Shown in pieces: positions 1 to 6,676 of a DNA stretch of 61,224 nucleotides. This stretch comes from Rubrobacteraceae bacterium. GTDB lineage: Bacteria > Actinomycetota > Rubrobacteria > Rubrobacterales > Rubrobacteraceae. The notes under the pieces were generated by a model that did not search any database, was not told where the DNA came from, and was given only the letters and a program-made list of their open reading frames with translations. Every line of letters begins with the position of its first letter. The first letter of the stretch is position 1. The stretch covers positions 1-61,224 of the forward strand of contig JAIMBO010000004.1 of assembly GCA_023511405.1 (NCBI GenBank), in the 5' to 3' direction. The position numbers and the translations under genes are program-made.

Positions 1-1
1 C

Positions 2-82
2 GTGATCGTCAGGGCCCTCTCCCCCATCACCGCCTACACGACGCTCGCCGCACCCGATGGCAAAAAGAAGACCTACTGTTAC
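2..82 (+). pseudogene. Possible cas6 fragment interrupted by the prophage
   Basis: The frame entering at the left edge reads LSPITAY followed by DGKKKTYCY over its first 27 codons. That is the pattern of the central part of Cas6 CRISPR endoribonucleases (LSP-hydrophobic stretch, DG-K, aromatic YxY). Right after YCY, where Cas6 proteins continue with a conserved acidic/aromatic segment, the resemblance stops and the frame runs on as junk into the integrase region, ending at 379. I read this as a Cas6 gene cut near nucleotide 82-87. No remaining cas6 half, other cas gene or CRISPR repeat is visible in the window. The call rests on motif memory over a very short stretch. Confidence 0.4.
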
Positions 83-149
83 AGAACTGGCCGGGCAGAA
101 GACCAAAAACATATAATTTGCAGGAAATACTGGACAGTACCGGTGGGAG

Positions 150-1307
150 TCAGTGGTTTTCCTGGAGCCAGTTTGGAGCCAACGCGTCCATTTTGGACGC
201 TGCGGCGAGCTGCATGCTGGAGAGCACGTGGGAGTAAGTACGCAGCGTCATGGCTGGGTCGGTGTGGCCGAGAATCTCCGCGACGGTGCGCACATCGACC
301 CCGCTGCGCAACATCAGGGTGGCGGCGGTGTGGCGCAATGTGTGGAATCGGATCTTCCGATCTATCCCTGCCCGTCTGAGTGCCTTCCGGAAGCGGGTGT
401 GCAGGGTGGTGGCAGGCATGACCTGCCCCCTTCTGCCCGGAAAGACCAGATCGCGATCCTCCCATGCCGGGCCCGCGGCCAGCTTCTCCTCGGCCAGGCG
501 CCTTCTGTGTGCCTGTAGTGTCCCAGCCAGGTTATCCCCGAAGACGATAGTGCGCGCCCGGCCGTTCTTCGGCGGCCCCCAGTGTTCCTCCCCATGTCTT
601 ACCGTCACCGCCCGCCGGACGTGTATCTCGCGGCTTTCGAAGTCTATGTCCTGAAAGCGGAGCGCGCGCAGCTCCCCGAAGCGCATCCCGGTCTTCACCG
701 CCATCTCGTACATCGCATATTCCCTCTCTCCCCGAGAGGCGGCGAGAAAGCGCCCCACTTCTTCCTCCGAGAGAGCCATAATCTCCTCCCGGCGGTATTT
801 CGGCCGTCTTACGCGCGCGGCCGGGTTGGCAGCTATGATCCCGTCCTCCACTGCCTGCCCCAGAGCCACAGAGAGCGTGCCGAGAGTGTTCGTGACGGTG
901 ATGGGCGAGAGCCCGCGTTTCAGCATCGCCGAGGCCATCGCCCTGATGTGCGCCGGGGTGAGATCCATGAGTGGCACGTGACCGAGCGCGGGCAGCATGT
1001 AAAGGCGTACCTGCGCCTCGTACGTCGAATATGTGCTGCGCGCGACATGCGGGCGCACGGAGTCTTCCAGCCAGCGCGCCAGATATTTCCCGCAGGGCAT
1101 CCTGCTCATCTTGCGTACCTCCGATGGCGGCACCTGGCCCATCTCCGCCATGGCACGCACCATCTTCCGGTATGCCTCCTGTCGGGTCTTCCCCGAAAAA
1201 GACTTCCTCTTCGGGCCATCCGGCGTCTGGACGGTCACGCGAGCGCGCCACCGCCCCTCACTCTTCACATAGCCTATGGTACCTTCGCCATTCGCACGCC
1301 TTGCCAT
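150..1307 (-). CDS. int: Prophage tyrosine integrase
   Basis: This 385-residue site-specific recombinase integrates and excises the prophage. It has an N-terminal arm-binding-like segment (about 1-60), a core-binding SAM-like domain (about 70-160) and a catalytic domain (about 175-370). All six expected catalytic positions are visible: R209, K247, H322, R325, H348 and the nucleophile Y358. The ATG at 1307 has no Shine-Dalgarno sequence but lies 6 nt after a TACAAT box, so the mRNA is probably leaderless. It is transcribed outward toward the left end of the element, the usual place for an integrase next to an attachment site. Confidence 0.95.
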   Translation of the reverse strand: MARRANGEGTIGYVKSEGRWRARVTVQTPDGPKRKSFSGKTRQEAYRKMVRAMAEMGQVPPSEVRKMSRMPCGKYLARWLEDSVRPHVARSTYSTYEAQVRLYMLPALGHVPLMDLTPAHIRAMASAMLKRGLSPITVTNTLGTLSVALGQAVEDGIIAANPAARVRRPKYRREEIMALSEEEVGRFLAASRGEREYAMYEMAVKTGMRFGELRALRFQDIDFESREIHVRRAVTVRHGEEHWGPPKNGRARTIVFGDNLAGTLQAHRRRLAEEKLAAGPAWEDRDLVFPGRRGQVMPATTLHTRFRKALRRAGIDRKIRFHTLRHTAATLMLRSGVDVRTVAEILGHTDPAMTLRTYSHVLSSMQLAAASKMDALAPNWLQENH

Positions 1308-1313
1308 AGCAGT

Positions 1314-1341
1314 ATTGTAGCTGTGCGAGCGCTCGCAAGAA
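1314..1341 (-). promoter_or_regulatory. int promoter with a 14-bp palindromic operator
   Basis: On the minus strand a TACAAT box (1314-1319) sits 6 nt before the integrase ATG, with a weak TTCTTG at 1336-1341 spaced by 16 bp. The spacer is filled by the perfect palindrome TGCGAGCGCTCGCA (1324-1337). A palindrome between the two boxes is a natural operator for a repressor or for autoregulation. The protein that binds it cannot be told from sequence. Confidence 0.5.
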
Positions 1342-1401
1342 TAGCCACCTGGCGGGCTTGCAGAAGTTGCTCCTTATCTGGCAGTTGTGCACGATAGCGT
1401 G

Positions 1402-1407
1402 TATAAT
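1402..1407 (+). promoter_or_regulatory. -10 box giving a probable leaderless start
   Basis: A consensus TATAAT lies 6 nt before the ATG at 1414. No good -35 hexamer is at the right distance and no Shine-Dalgarno precedes the ATG. This points to a leaderless transcript beginning at or near 1414. Confidence 0.5.
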
Positions 1408-1413
1408 ATGAGC

Positions 1414-1707
1414 ATGGCCAAGAAGAGTGATACAGTCCGAAGGCTCCGGGGAAGGTTCGGGTTTACCCCTTACTTCGAGGACAACGTGGTGAACAACCCT
1501 GCTCGCGAGCACCTGCTCCCCTACATCGAGGCCGCGATAGACAAAGCGGAGGCGAGGGAGGTTCAGCAGGACGGCAAAGTCCGCTACTTTTGGTATGTGG
1601 AGGACTTCGGGCACCACATCCGGGTGATTACCACCGGAGAGGGTAGGCTCTTCAACGCCCACGAAGACAGCAACTACACACGCAAGAAGAGGAGGCAGAA
1701 GCAGTGA
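1414..1707 (+). CDS. Putative toxin of a DUF2283-linked pair
   Basis: A basic protein of 97 residues with a hydrophobic/aromatic beta-rich core (around YFWYVEDFGHHIRVI) and an Arg/Lys-rich C-terminus. The layout recalls small RelE/barnase-like toxins (DUF4258-type), in which a helix is followed by strands carrying R and H residues. The next gene overlaps it by 4 nt and encodes a DUF2283 protein, a family often found next to such toxins. ATGs at 1408 and 1414 are both in frame; 1414 is preferred because of the TATAAT box. The toxin role is inferred from size and partner. Confidence 0.5.
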   Translation: MAKKSDTVRRLRGRFGFTPYFEDNVVNNPAREHLLPYIEAAIDKAEAREVQQDGKVRYFWYVEDFGHHIRVITTGEGRLFNAHEDSNYTRKKRRQKQ

Positions 1708-1964
1708 GGATCAGATACTACCCGGAAACGAATTCACTCTATATAGAGCTCAAGCCGCGAGAAGAGCAGTCCTACCGGGAAGGGGAACGCGGCTCGCAGG
1801 TGGTTGTCTCTGACGAGATGGTCGTGGACCTCGATGCTGACGGGAAACCCGTCGGCATAGACATTCACAGCCTCGCATCCAGTATCGTGGACCTCTCCCG
1901 GCTCGAGCTCGATGGTGTATCCCTCGACAGCTTCACAGCCGGTCTCGCGAAGGCAGGAGCCTGA
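1704..1964 (+). CDS. DUF2283 family protein, probable antitoxin
   Basis: This 86-residue protein has the DUF2283 pattern: IRYYPETNSLYIEL near the N-terminus, then VVVDLDADGKPVGIDI and a short helical tail. The GTG start overlaps the upstream stop (GTGA) and is preceded by a GGAGG sequence inside the upstream gene, so the two are translationally coupled. DUF2283 proteins commonly pair with DUF4258-like partners as presumed type II antitoxins. No DNA-binding motif is evident, so autoregulation, if any, is not shown. Confidence 0.7.
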   Translation: MRIRYYPETNSLYIELKPREEQSYREGERGSQVVVSDEMVVDLDADGKPVGIDIHSLASSIVDLSRLELDGVSLDSFTAGLAKAGA

Positions 1965-1968
1965 GAGA

Positions 1969-2193
1969 ATGGCGCTCGAAGGCTATGAGACCTCGGCACA
2001 GGCGGCCGAGCGCTACGGTATAGACCAGAGCCAGGTGCGCAGATACTGCGAGGCCGGGCGCATCCCAGGGGCGGTGAAGGTGGCGAACCGCTGGTTCATC
2101 CCGGCGGACGCCTGGCCCGAAGCAGCCGGCTTCGGCAGGCCGCCTTCCTGGAAATCTTCGAAAAATTCTCGAAAAACTCCCCATAACCCTTGA
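1969..2193 (+). CDS. Small helix-turn-helix protein (MerR/excisionase-like)
   Basis: A protein of 74 residues starting with a winged-helix segment: SAQAAERYGIDQSQVRRYC followed by AGRIPGA and RWFIPADAW. This is the DNA-binding-domain-of-excisionase pattern (helix_turn_helix_17/MerR). It follows the DUF2283 gene by 4 nt and may be the DNA-binding part of that module or a phage excisionase. The basic tail after residue 60 is low complexity. Its stop codon overlaps the -35 box of the next promoter. Confidence 0.65.
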   Translation: MALEGYETSAQAAERYGIDQSQVRRYCEAGRIPGAVKVANRWFIPADAWPEAAGFGRPPSWKSSKNSRKTPHNP

Positions 2194-2217
2194 CTTACTC
2201 ACGCTAACGTGTACAAT
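2190..2217 (+). promoter_or_regulatory. Strong rightward promoter
   Basis: TTGACT (2190-2195) and TACAAT (2212-2217) are separated by 16 bp, one of the closest matches to consensus in the prophage. The spacer contains CACGCTAACGTG, an interrupted inverted repeat whose TAACGTG half recurs at other prophage promoters (32817, 34060, 34091). It drives the acidic-protein gene at 2255. Confidence 0.65.
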
Positions 2218-2254
2218 ACAGGGTGTAAAGGGAGGCGGAGAGAAAGGAGACGAG

Positions 2255-2662
2255 ATGGAGATGAACACGACCCACACGAAAGAGGAGATCATGGACATCC
2301 TGGAGAATGTGGACTGGACTGAGGTCCATCGGCGGTTCGCATTCGGAGAGTATGGCGACTACATCGACATCTTCGCCGATGGTTCCATAGCTACCCGCGG
2401 ATCTTCTGAGTATTACCGCGACCCGGATGCGATCGGCCTGATCGGGTCGATCCGGGTGCTGGGCGCGGGCAATATAGACCGCTCCCAGCACTACGAGGGT
2501 GCGTACGAGCATGATATGGACAGCGGGCTCTGGCGCGACCTCTACACCGGAGAGATGGTGGGCGAGGAAACCATGCTCCGGTCCGCAATAGAGAACGGCG
2601 AGTGGTCCGATCTCTACGAGGATTGGCAGGAGCAGATCCTACTCCAGCAAGAACTGCTCTAG
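2255..2662 (+). CDS. Very acidic protein of unknown function
   Basis: I do not recognise this 135-residue protein. It is strongly acidic: about 30 Asp+Glu against about 9 Lys+Arg. It is rich in Tyr and Trp and has no Cys. It contains DYIDIFADGSIA, a DPDAIGLIG segment and a helical C-terminus ending in DWQEQILLQQELL. It is the only gene between a near-consensus promoter and a good terminator, and ATG 2255 has a GGAG ribosome site. Size, charge and strong separate expression fit a DNA-mimic anti-defence protein, but that is speculative. Confidence 0.7.
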   Translation: MEMNTTHTKEEIMDILENVDWTEVHRRFAFGEYGDYIDIFADGSIATRGSSEYYRDPDAIGLIGSIRVLGAGNIDRSQHYEGAYEHDMDSGLWRDLYTGEMVGEETMLRSAIENGEWSDLYEDWQEQILLQQELL

Positions 2663-2701
2663 AGCAAGGATAACACCAGCCAGCTCGCTCCTCTTCCCCT
2701 G

Positions 2702-2732
2702 GCCCCGCTCCGCGTAGGAGCGAGGCTTTTTC
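2702..2732 (+). terminator. Rho-independent terminator
   Basis: Stem CGCTCC/GGAGCG (2706-2711 with 2717-2722) extends with one mismatch to GCC/GGC and is followed by CTTTTTCT. It ends the transcript of the acidic-protein gene. Confidence 0.8.
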
Positions 2733-2752
2733 TATGTTGTTAGCTCTGGCTC

Positions 2753-2781
2753 TTGTGTCGGTTTTCCGACACAGCTAGAAT
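2753..2781 (+). promoter_or_regulatory. Promoter with overlapping inverted repeat
   Basis: TTGTGT (2753-2758) and TAGAAT (2776-2781) are spaced by 17 bp. A perfect inverted repeat, GTGTCGG-tttt-CCGACAC (2755-2772), covers the -35 box and most of the spacer. It is probably an operator rather than a terminator because it lacks a following T-run. It controls the nuclease lipoprotein transcript. Confidence 0.5.
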
Positions 2782-2811
2782 TATTTACGGGCAGGAATCG
2801 AAGGGAGGGAT

Positions 2812-2874
2812 ATGAGGAGATTAATCTATCTCGCAGCAGGTGACCTGCACATGATCGTGGCGAGACGCCGGTAG
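2812..2874 (+). CDS. Possible 20-codon leader peptide
   Basis: ATG at 2812 follows a strong GGGAGGGA ribosome site and encodes MRRLIYLAAGDLHMIVARRR before a TAG. The nuclease gene starts 7 nt later at a GTG with only a weak ribosome site. The arrangement suggests translational coupling or a regulatory leader, but the peptide itself has no recognisable function. Confidence 0.35.
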   Translation: MRRLIYLAAGDLHMIVARRR

Positions 2875-2881
2875 AGAGTCA

Positions 2882-3841
2882 GTGAAGAAGCTCCTGCCTG
2901 TAGTTTTCACTCTGCTCCTCACACTCCTCACCGGGTGTGAGGAGCAGGGTGCCGTGTCGTCTAGCAGCGCATCCTCGAGCGCGGCCAGCTCCATGTCGAG
3001 CCACCCAGCGACTCATGTACAGAGCGCGAAATCGAAACCGGCGAAAACACACACCACGAAGCACACCGCGCCTTCTACACACCGGAAGCCACCGGCGAGC
3101 TCAACCCATGCTTCCGCCAGCCTCGCCTCCAGAGGGACGGTGGTGACCGTGACCCGTGTGGTGGACGGGGACACGATCTACGTCTCTCCTCCGGTGGACG
3201 GTCTGACCGACGTAAGGTTGATCGGAGTGGACACTCCAGAGACTCATAAACCGGGCACGCAGGTCCAGCCCTATGGGCCCCAAGCCGCGCAGTTCACCAC
3301 TTCTCATCTGTTGGGGAAGAAGGTGGCTCTCGAAACCGACGTGGAGAAAGTAGACCCGTACGGCCGTCTGCTGGCCTATGTGTGGACTTCGCCGAGTGTG
3401 ATGTTTAACGAGGTCCTGCTACGCCAAGGATACGCGCAGATGGCAACGTTCCCGCCCAACGTGAAGTACGTGGATCGCTTTCTGGCAGCCCAGAGACAGG
3501 CCCGGGCAGAAGGACGCGGGCTCTGGGGACTCCCGCCTAGCCAGCTCTGCCAGGAAACCGATAGAGGAAACGGGATAGGAGGCGGGTGCTCTACCACACC
3601 CGCGAGCAGCCCCCCGCCAGCACCACAGGGCCCGGCCAGCTCCCAGCCTGCGGGATCGGTCTCGGGCGGAGTGCCGCCAGCCACGAAGTACGACTGCCCG
3701 CCGGGATATCCGGTGAAGGCCAACCAGTCAGGGATCTACCACGTCCCGGGCGGGGAGTACTACGACGAGACGACACCGGTGAGGTGTTACGCCACACCGC
3801 AGGATGCCGAGGCTGCGGGCTACCGGGCGAGCAAACGCTGA
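2882..3841 (+). CDS. Lipoprotein with thermonuclease (SNase) domain
   Basis: This 319-residue protein has a lipoprotein signal peptide with lipobox LLTGC (Cys19), a long Ser/Ala/Thr/His-rich linker (20-83) and a staphylococcal-nuclease-fold domain (about 84-217). The catalytic set is visible: D97 in DGDT, R112, D117 and E120 in RLIGVDTPE, and R162 in DPYGR. A Pro/Ser linker and a small domain with two Cys (about 272-315) follow. It should sit on the outer face of the membrane, degrading DNA or RNA. In a prophage this fits superinfection exclusion or nutrient cargo. It is transcribed separately from the lytic genes. Confidence 0.9.
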   Translation: MKKLLPVVFTLLLTLLTGCEEQGAVSSSSASSSAASSMSSHPATHVQSAKSKPAKTHTTKHTAPSTHRKPPASSTHASASLASRGTVVTVTRVVDGDTIYVSPPVDGLTDVRLIGVDTPETHKPGTQVQPYGPQAAQFTTSHLLGKKVALETDVEKVDPYGRLLAYVWTSPSVMFNEVLLRQGYAQMATFPPNVKYVDRFLAAQRQARAEGRGLWGLPPSQLCQETDRGNGIGGGCSTTPASSPPPAPQGPASSQPAGSVSGGVPPATKYDCPPGYPVKANQSGIYHVPGGEYYDETTPVRCYATPQDAEAAGYRASKR

Positions 3842-3956
3842 TCTAGCGCGGGCTCACACTGCCAAATGCACACAAAAGCGGTTCCCCATGGTGTGACTCC
3901 AGATTACGAAAGGGAGGAGCTAAAGTCTTGAGGTCCTCTTACCGAAAACCTCTTAT

Positions 3957-4052
3957 GTGAGTGATACGCTGATTATCCTGTTGGCTGCAGTGGTAGTCCT
4001 GCTTTGCTGCTCTGTGGGTCTCTTCTCGGTTGTACAGTGGGTGATTCTTTGA
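3957..4052 (+). CDS. Possible 31-residue single-pass membrane peptide
   Basis: GTG 3957 opens a frame encoding about 22 consecutive hydrophobic residues (LIILLAAVVVLLCC then VGLFSVV) and a short WVIL tail. An 11-codon TTG-initiated frame (3928-3960) with a GGGAGGAG ribosome site ends by overlapping this start, so coupled translation is possible. It lies in the otherwise empty 290-nt gap 3842-4131. Chance cannot be excluded for a frame this short. Confidence 0.3.
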   Translation: MSDTLIILLAAVVVLLCCSVGLFSVVQWVIL

Positions 4053-4131
4053 GAGACTGGATAAAGTTTTTAGAGTTCTTGTTCGATAACCCTTCTGGCA
4101 TCAGAGAAGGTCTCCTTAGGAGAAGGGATAC

Positions 4132-4542
4132 GTGAAGAAGGTAATGCCTTTACTCGCAGCCGTGATGGTGGCTTCAACCTTGGTCAGCGGAGTAGCCTAC
4201 GCCACCGGTTCGAGGGTGCAGATAACCAAGCTCCAGTGCAACGCACCCGGCAACGATTACAACAACCTAAACGGCGAGTACGTCGTCTTCAAGAACACCT
4301 CCTCTGAGAGGATCGCCATGGGAGGCTGGAAGGTCCACGACCGGGGTGGCAAGCACGTCTACTACTTCCCCAAGGGTTTTAAGCTCGGTGCCCATGCGAG
4401 TGTCACCCTGCATACCGGATCTGGCAGGAACAGCGCCGCCAATCTCTACTGGGGAATGAAGGCACCTGTGTGGAACAACGATGGGGATACGGCAACGCTG
4501 CTGGATCGTCATAATAGAGTGGTAAGCCGGCTGAGTTGCTGA
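4132..4542 (+). CDS. Secreted lamin-tail-domain protein
   Basis: A 136-residue exported protein. Residues 1-24 form a signal peptide (KK, hydrophobic core, AYA cleavage site). The rest is a single lamin-tail (LTD) domain: LNGEYVVFKNTS, then GGWKVHDRGG, YFPKGFKLGAHASVTLHTG and WNNDGDTATLLD, the classic LTD strand order. Free LTD domains often occur beside secreted nucleases and may bind nucleic acid or cell surface. Here it follows the SNase lipoprotein. GTG 4132 is chosen for the GGAGAAGGG ribosome site upstream. Confidence 0.85.
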   Translation: MKKVMPLLAAVMVASTLVSGVAYATGSRVQITKLQCNAPGNDYNNLNGEYVVFKNTSSERIAMGGWKVHDRGGKHVYYFPKGFKLGAHASVTLHTGSGRNSAANLYWGMKAPVWNNDGDTATLLDRHNRVVSRLSC

Positions 4543-4700
4543 ACGGGGTAGCCCATTTGCCATAGGGGCATGGAGCAGATAGAAGCAAACCAGGACCTCC
4601 CCTGAGCGGCACCAACTCGATGACGAACTCAGGCACGCTTGGGCTCGTCTCTTCTGTGCTGGCCTACAGGACGTTCCTGATGTTCCTACAGGATGTTCTC

Positions 4701-5129
4701 TTATCTCTTGGGATACCGCGCCGTGATGACGATCCCCTGCTTTGCCCGGAAAGAGCCGCTCTTGAATACTCTGTAGTGGGTGTTGTCAGTATAGTATCTG
4801 TAACTGTAATGAATAGTCCTGCCTTTTACTGCTAAAAACGTCACGCTGTAGATCTTCTTTTCGCAGCGTGGGGCAGGCTGGTTCCGGCCCATAGTTTGGC
4901 AAAATTCATATCCGGGTTGACCGTTAATCCCTCGCTGGAATATGGAGATAGCTTTCCCTCGCGGGATCTTGCCGTTGACTACGAGCCTGAACTTACCGGT
5001 TATCTGCGCTTGCGGAGCGTGCTCCTGGGAAGCTGCCTCTCCTCTAGATACTACCGTCCCTATGAGTCCGATGATTACTACTAAAGCTACCACCAGCAAG
5101 CCAAACCATCTGTTGTACCTACGCGACAC
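4701..5129 (-). CDS. Membrane-anchored or secreted protein of unknown function
   Basis: About 142 residues: an N-terminal signal/anchor helix (WFGLLVVALVVIIGLIGTVV) followed by a small extracellular domain with two Cys (EFCQTMG and PRCEKK) and a Tyr-rich C-terminal half. The fold is not recognised. The open frame extends to a TTG at 5150, but a GGAGG sequence lies inside that extension, so GTG 5129 or TTG 5135 is the better start. It is convergent with the lamin-tail gene. Confidence 0.6.
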   Translation of the reverse strand: MSRRYNRWFGLLVVALVVIIGLIGTVVSRGEAASQEHAPQAQITGKFRLVVNGKIPRGKAISIFQRGINGQPGYEFCQTMGRNQPAPRCEKKIYSVTFLAVKGRTIHYSYRYYTDNTHYRVFKSGSFRAKQGIVITARYPKR

Positions 5130-5314
5130 TGACAAACTGCCTCCTCTCAACTCCCTATGTGCAGGAAAGCTCTTCGGCTACCTATTAGGTGCAGGCATGT
5201 TATCGGACGGCAGGCAAAAACCTTTAGAACAGAAGACTCTGTCTCTTACTCTTATCACCTGCCAAGGCTACTCCAGCTTCCTTTAGGCGTCCATTGGTTC
5301 TGTCTACGACACCC

Positions 5315-5764
5315 TTAACCCTGCCTGCTCTTGTATTGGTCTATCGCGCCCTCAATCGCTCGTAGGATCAGAACCACGATGGCTGCATAGCTCGCGTAAG
5401 CCTCGGGAATGTGCGCCGTTGAGAGGTAGTTGGTCGCCGCGGAGATTACGCCGACGAGAATCGCCAGCAGCAGACCCCGCAAGAGCCCGGCCAGCGCCGG
5501 GGGAATCTTAAAACCACCTCCAGCAGCCGCGAGTTTGGCGGCACCGGGCATGGCAGGATCGTTTACTCCCGCTCCTTTTGGGAACGCCTCCCGCTCGGTC
5601 GGCCCCATGGCATAGACAGACCGGCGAACTTGAACCACGGCACGCTCGGCATTGGCGTGCTGGTCAAAGCTCTCGTTAGAGCCGGCGATCACGGCGTTGT
5701 TATCCGCCAGGAGTCTCCAGCGCCACTTACCTGCCTCATCCTGGTAAACCTCGAACTTAGCCAT
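5315..5764 (-). CDS. Holin-like membrane protein with N-terminal DUF1508 domain
   Basis: This 149-residue protein starts with a YegP/DUF1508-like segment (KFEVYQDEAGKWRWRLLADN, then about 25 residues). A Gly/Ala linker leads to two hydrophobic helices (about LAGLLRGLLLAILVGVISA and YAAIVVLILRAIEGA) and a charged tail. Two membrane helices with a charged tail beside an endolysin suggest a holin. The fused DUF1508 domain is unusual for that role. The start at 5764 has the ribosome site GGAGGAGG. Confidence 0.6.
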   Translation of the reverse strand: MAKFEVYQDEAGKWRWRLLADNNAVIAGSNESFDQHANAERAVVQVRRSVYAMGPTEREAFPKGAGVNDPAMPGAAKLAAAGGGFKIPPALAGLLRGLLLAILVGVISAATNYLSTAHIPEAYASYAAIVVLILRAIEGAIDQYKSRQG

Positions 5765-5815
5765 CACCCTCCTCCACCGGCTCGTAGGTTTGTTCAAAAG
5801 CAAGCCCTTCCGTTT

Positions 5816-6661
5816 TCAGCCTCCTTTGATGAGGACCTGGTAGCCGGCTTTCTTCAGGCGCGCCGCAAGCCTCTCGGCATTCTCTTTGTCCGTGAAGGCT
5901 CCGCACTGCACCCGGTAGAGAGAACCGTCATACATGACGAACGCGTCGAAGCCAGACTTCTTCAGCCTGGCGGCGAGCGCCTCAGCGTTCTTCTCATGGC
6001 TGAACGCACCCGCCTGAACTCGGTAGAGCCGGGTGTGGGGCGCAGGCACTGCGTGTGCATACTGCCTGACCAAGTCCAGATAGTGCGACCAGGGGAAGTA
6101 CGGGCCCGGGCAGTTCGGATGCGGGCTGCCGGGAACCTCTCCGTGACCGATGATGTGTTTGCGGTCGACCGGGATCCCGTGCCGGTGGATGATGCCAGCC
6201 GCGATCTTCGCCGAGCGCTCGAGCAGAGCTTCCGACCAGTTGTTCGGATCGTTGTAGTAGCCCCGGTGTTCGATGCCGACCGAGCGCAGGTTGTACGTCC
6301 AGTTTCCCGCATGCCAGGCCGTATCCGATTCCGAAACCATCTGGCATGCGTCAGCCGGATCCAGACAGTAATGTGCCGAGACCTGCGCACCAGGGTTCTG
6401 GAACCAGCTGATCGCCGACGTCTGGGAGCTTTCCATTACGTGGATCACTATCGTGTCGACCTTTACGCCCTGCCTGCCGGGCGTGTAGTTGGCGGGGCTG
6501 GCCGGGACAAATCTGTCCGCGTAGTAGTCCGGGGGGACGAGAGCCTTGCTTACAGATCCCGATTCAGCCCGCTGAATCCCCATGGAAGCCGCGCAGATCT
6601 CATTCTCTTCCGCTTTGGTCCGCCCGCTTCCGAGGCAGAATCCCGGATGCTCTTCACTCAT
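5816..6661 (-). CDS. Endolysin: amidase with two SPOR-like repeats
   Basis: This 281-residue N-acetylmuramoyl-L-alanine amidase (Amidase_2) cuts peptidoglycan at lysis. The catalytic domain covers about 45-200, with probable zinc ligands H74 (VIHVMESS), H173 and C184 (GHGEVPGSPHPNCPGP). The C-terminus (about 210-281) has two tandem SPOR-like units, each starting LYRVQAGAF or LYRVQCGAF and ending ARLKK(S/A)G. SPOR domains bind denuded glycan strands. The ribosome site is GAGGAGGAA. Confidence 0.9.
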   Translation of the reverse strand: MSEEHPGFCLGSGRTKAEENEICAASMGIQRAESGSVSKALVPPDYYADRFVPASPANYTPGRQGVKVDTIVIHVMESSQTSAISWFQNPGAQVSAHYCLDPADACQMVSESDTAWHAGNWTYNLRSVGIEHRGYYNDPNNWSEALLERSAKIAAGIIHRHGIPVDRKHIIGHGEVPGSPHPNCPGPYFPWSHYLDLVRQYAHAVPAPHTRLYRVQAGAFSHEKNAEALAARLKKSGFDAFVMYDGSLYRVQCGAFTDKENAERLAARLKKAGYQVLIKGG

Positions 6662-6676
6662 CGCTTCCTCCTCAAA

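Noticed and set aside
84-100. Possible duplicate of the tRNA-Gln 3' end as the left attachment core
   Set aside because: Only GCCGGGC matches in register. That is expected by chance in this base composition and is much shorter than usual cores.
5200-5314. Terminator at the end of the late operon
   Set aside because: Minus-strand ACAGAGTCTTCTGT followed by a short T-run is only a 5-bp stem separated from the T-run; too weak to annotate.
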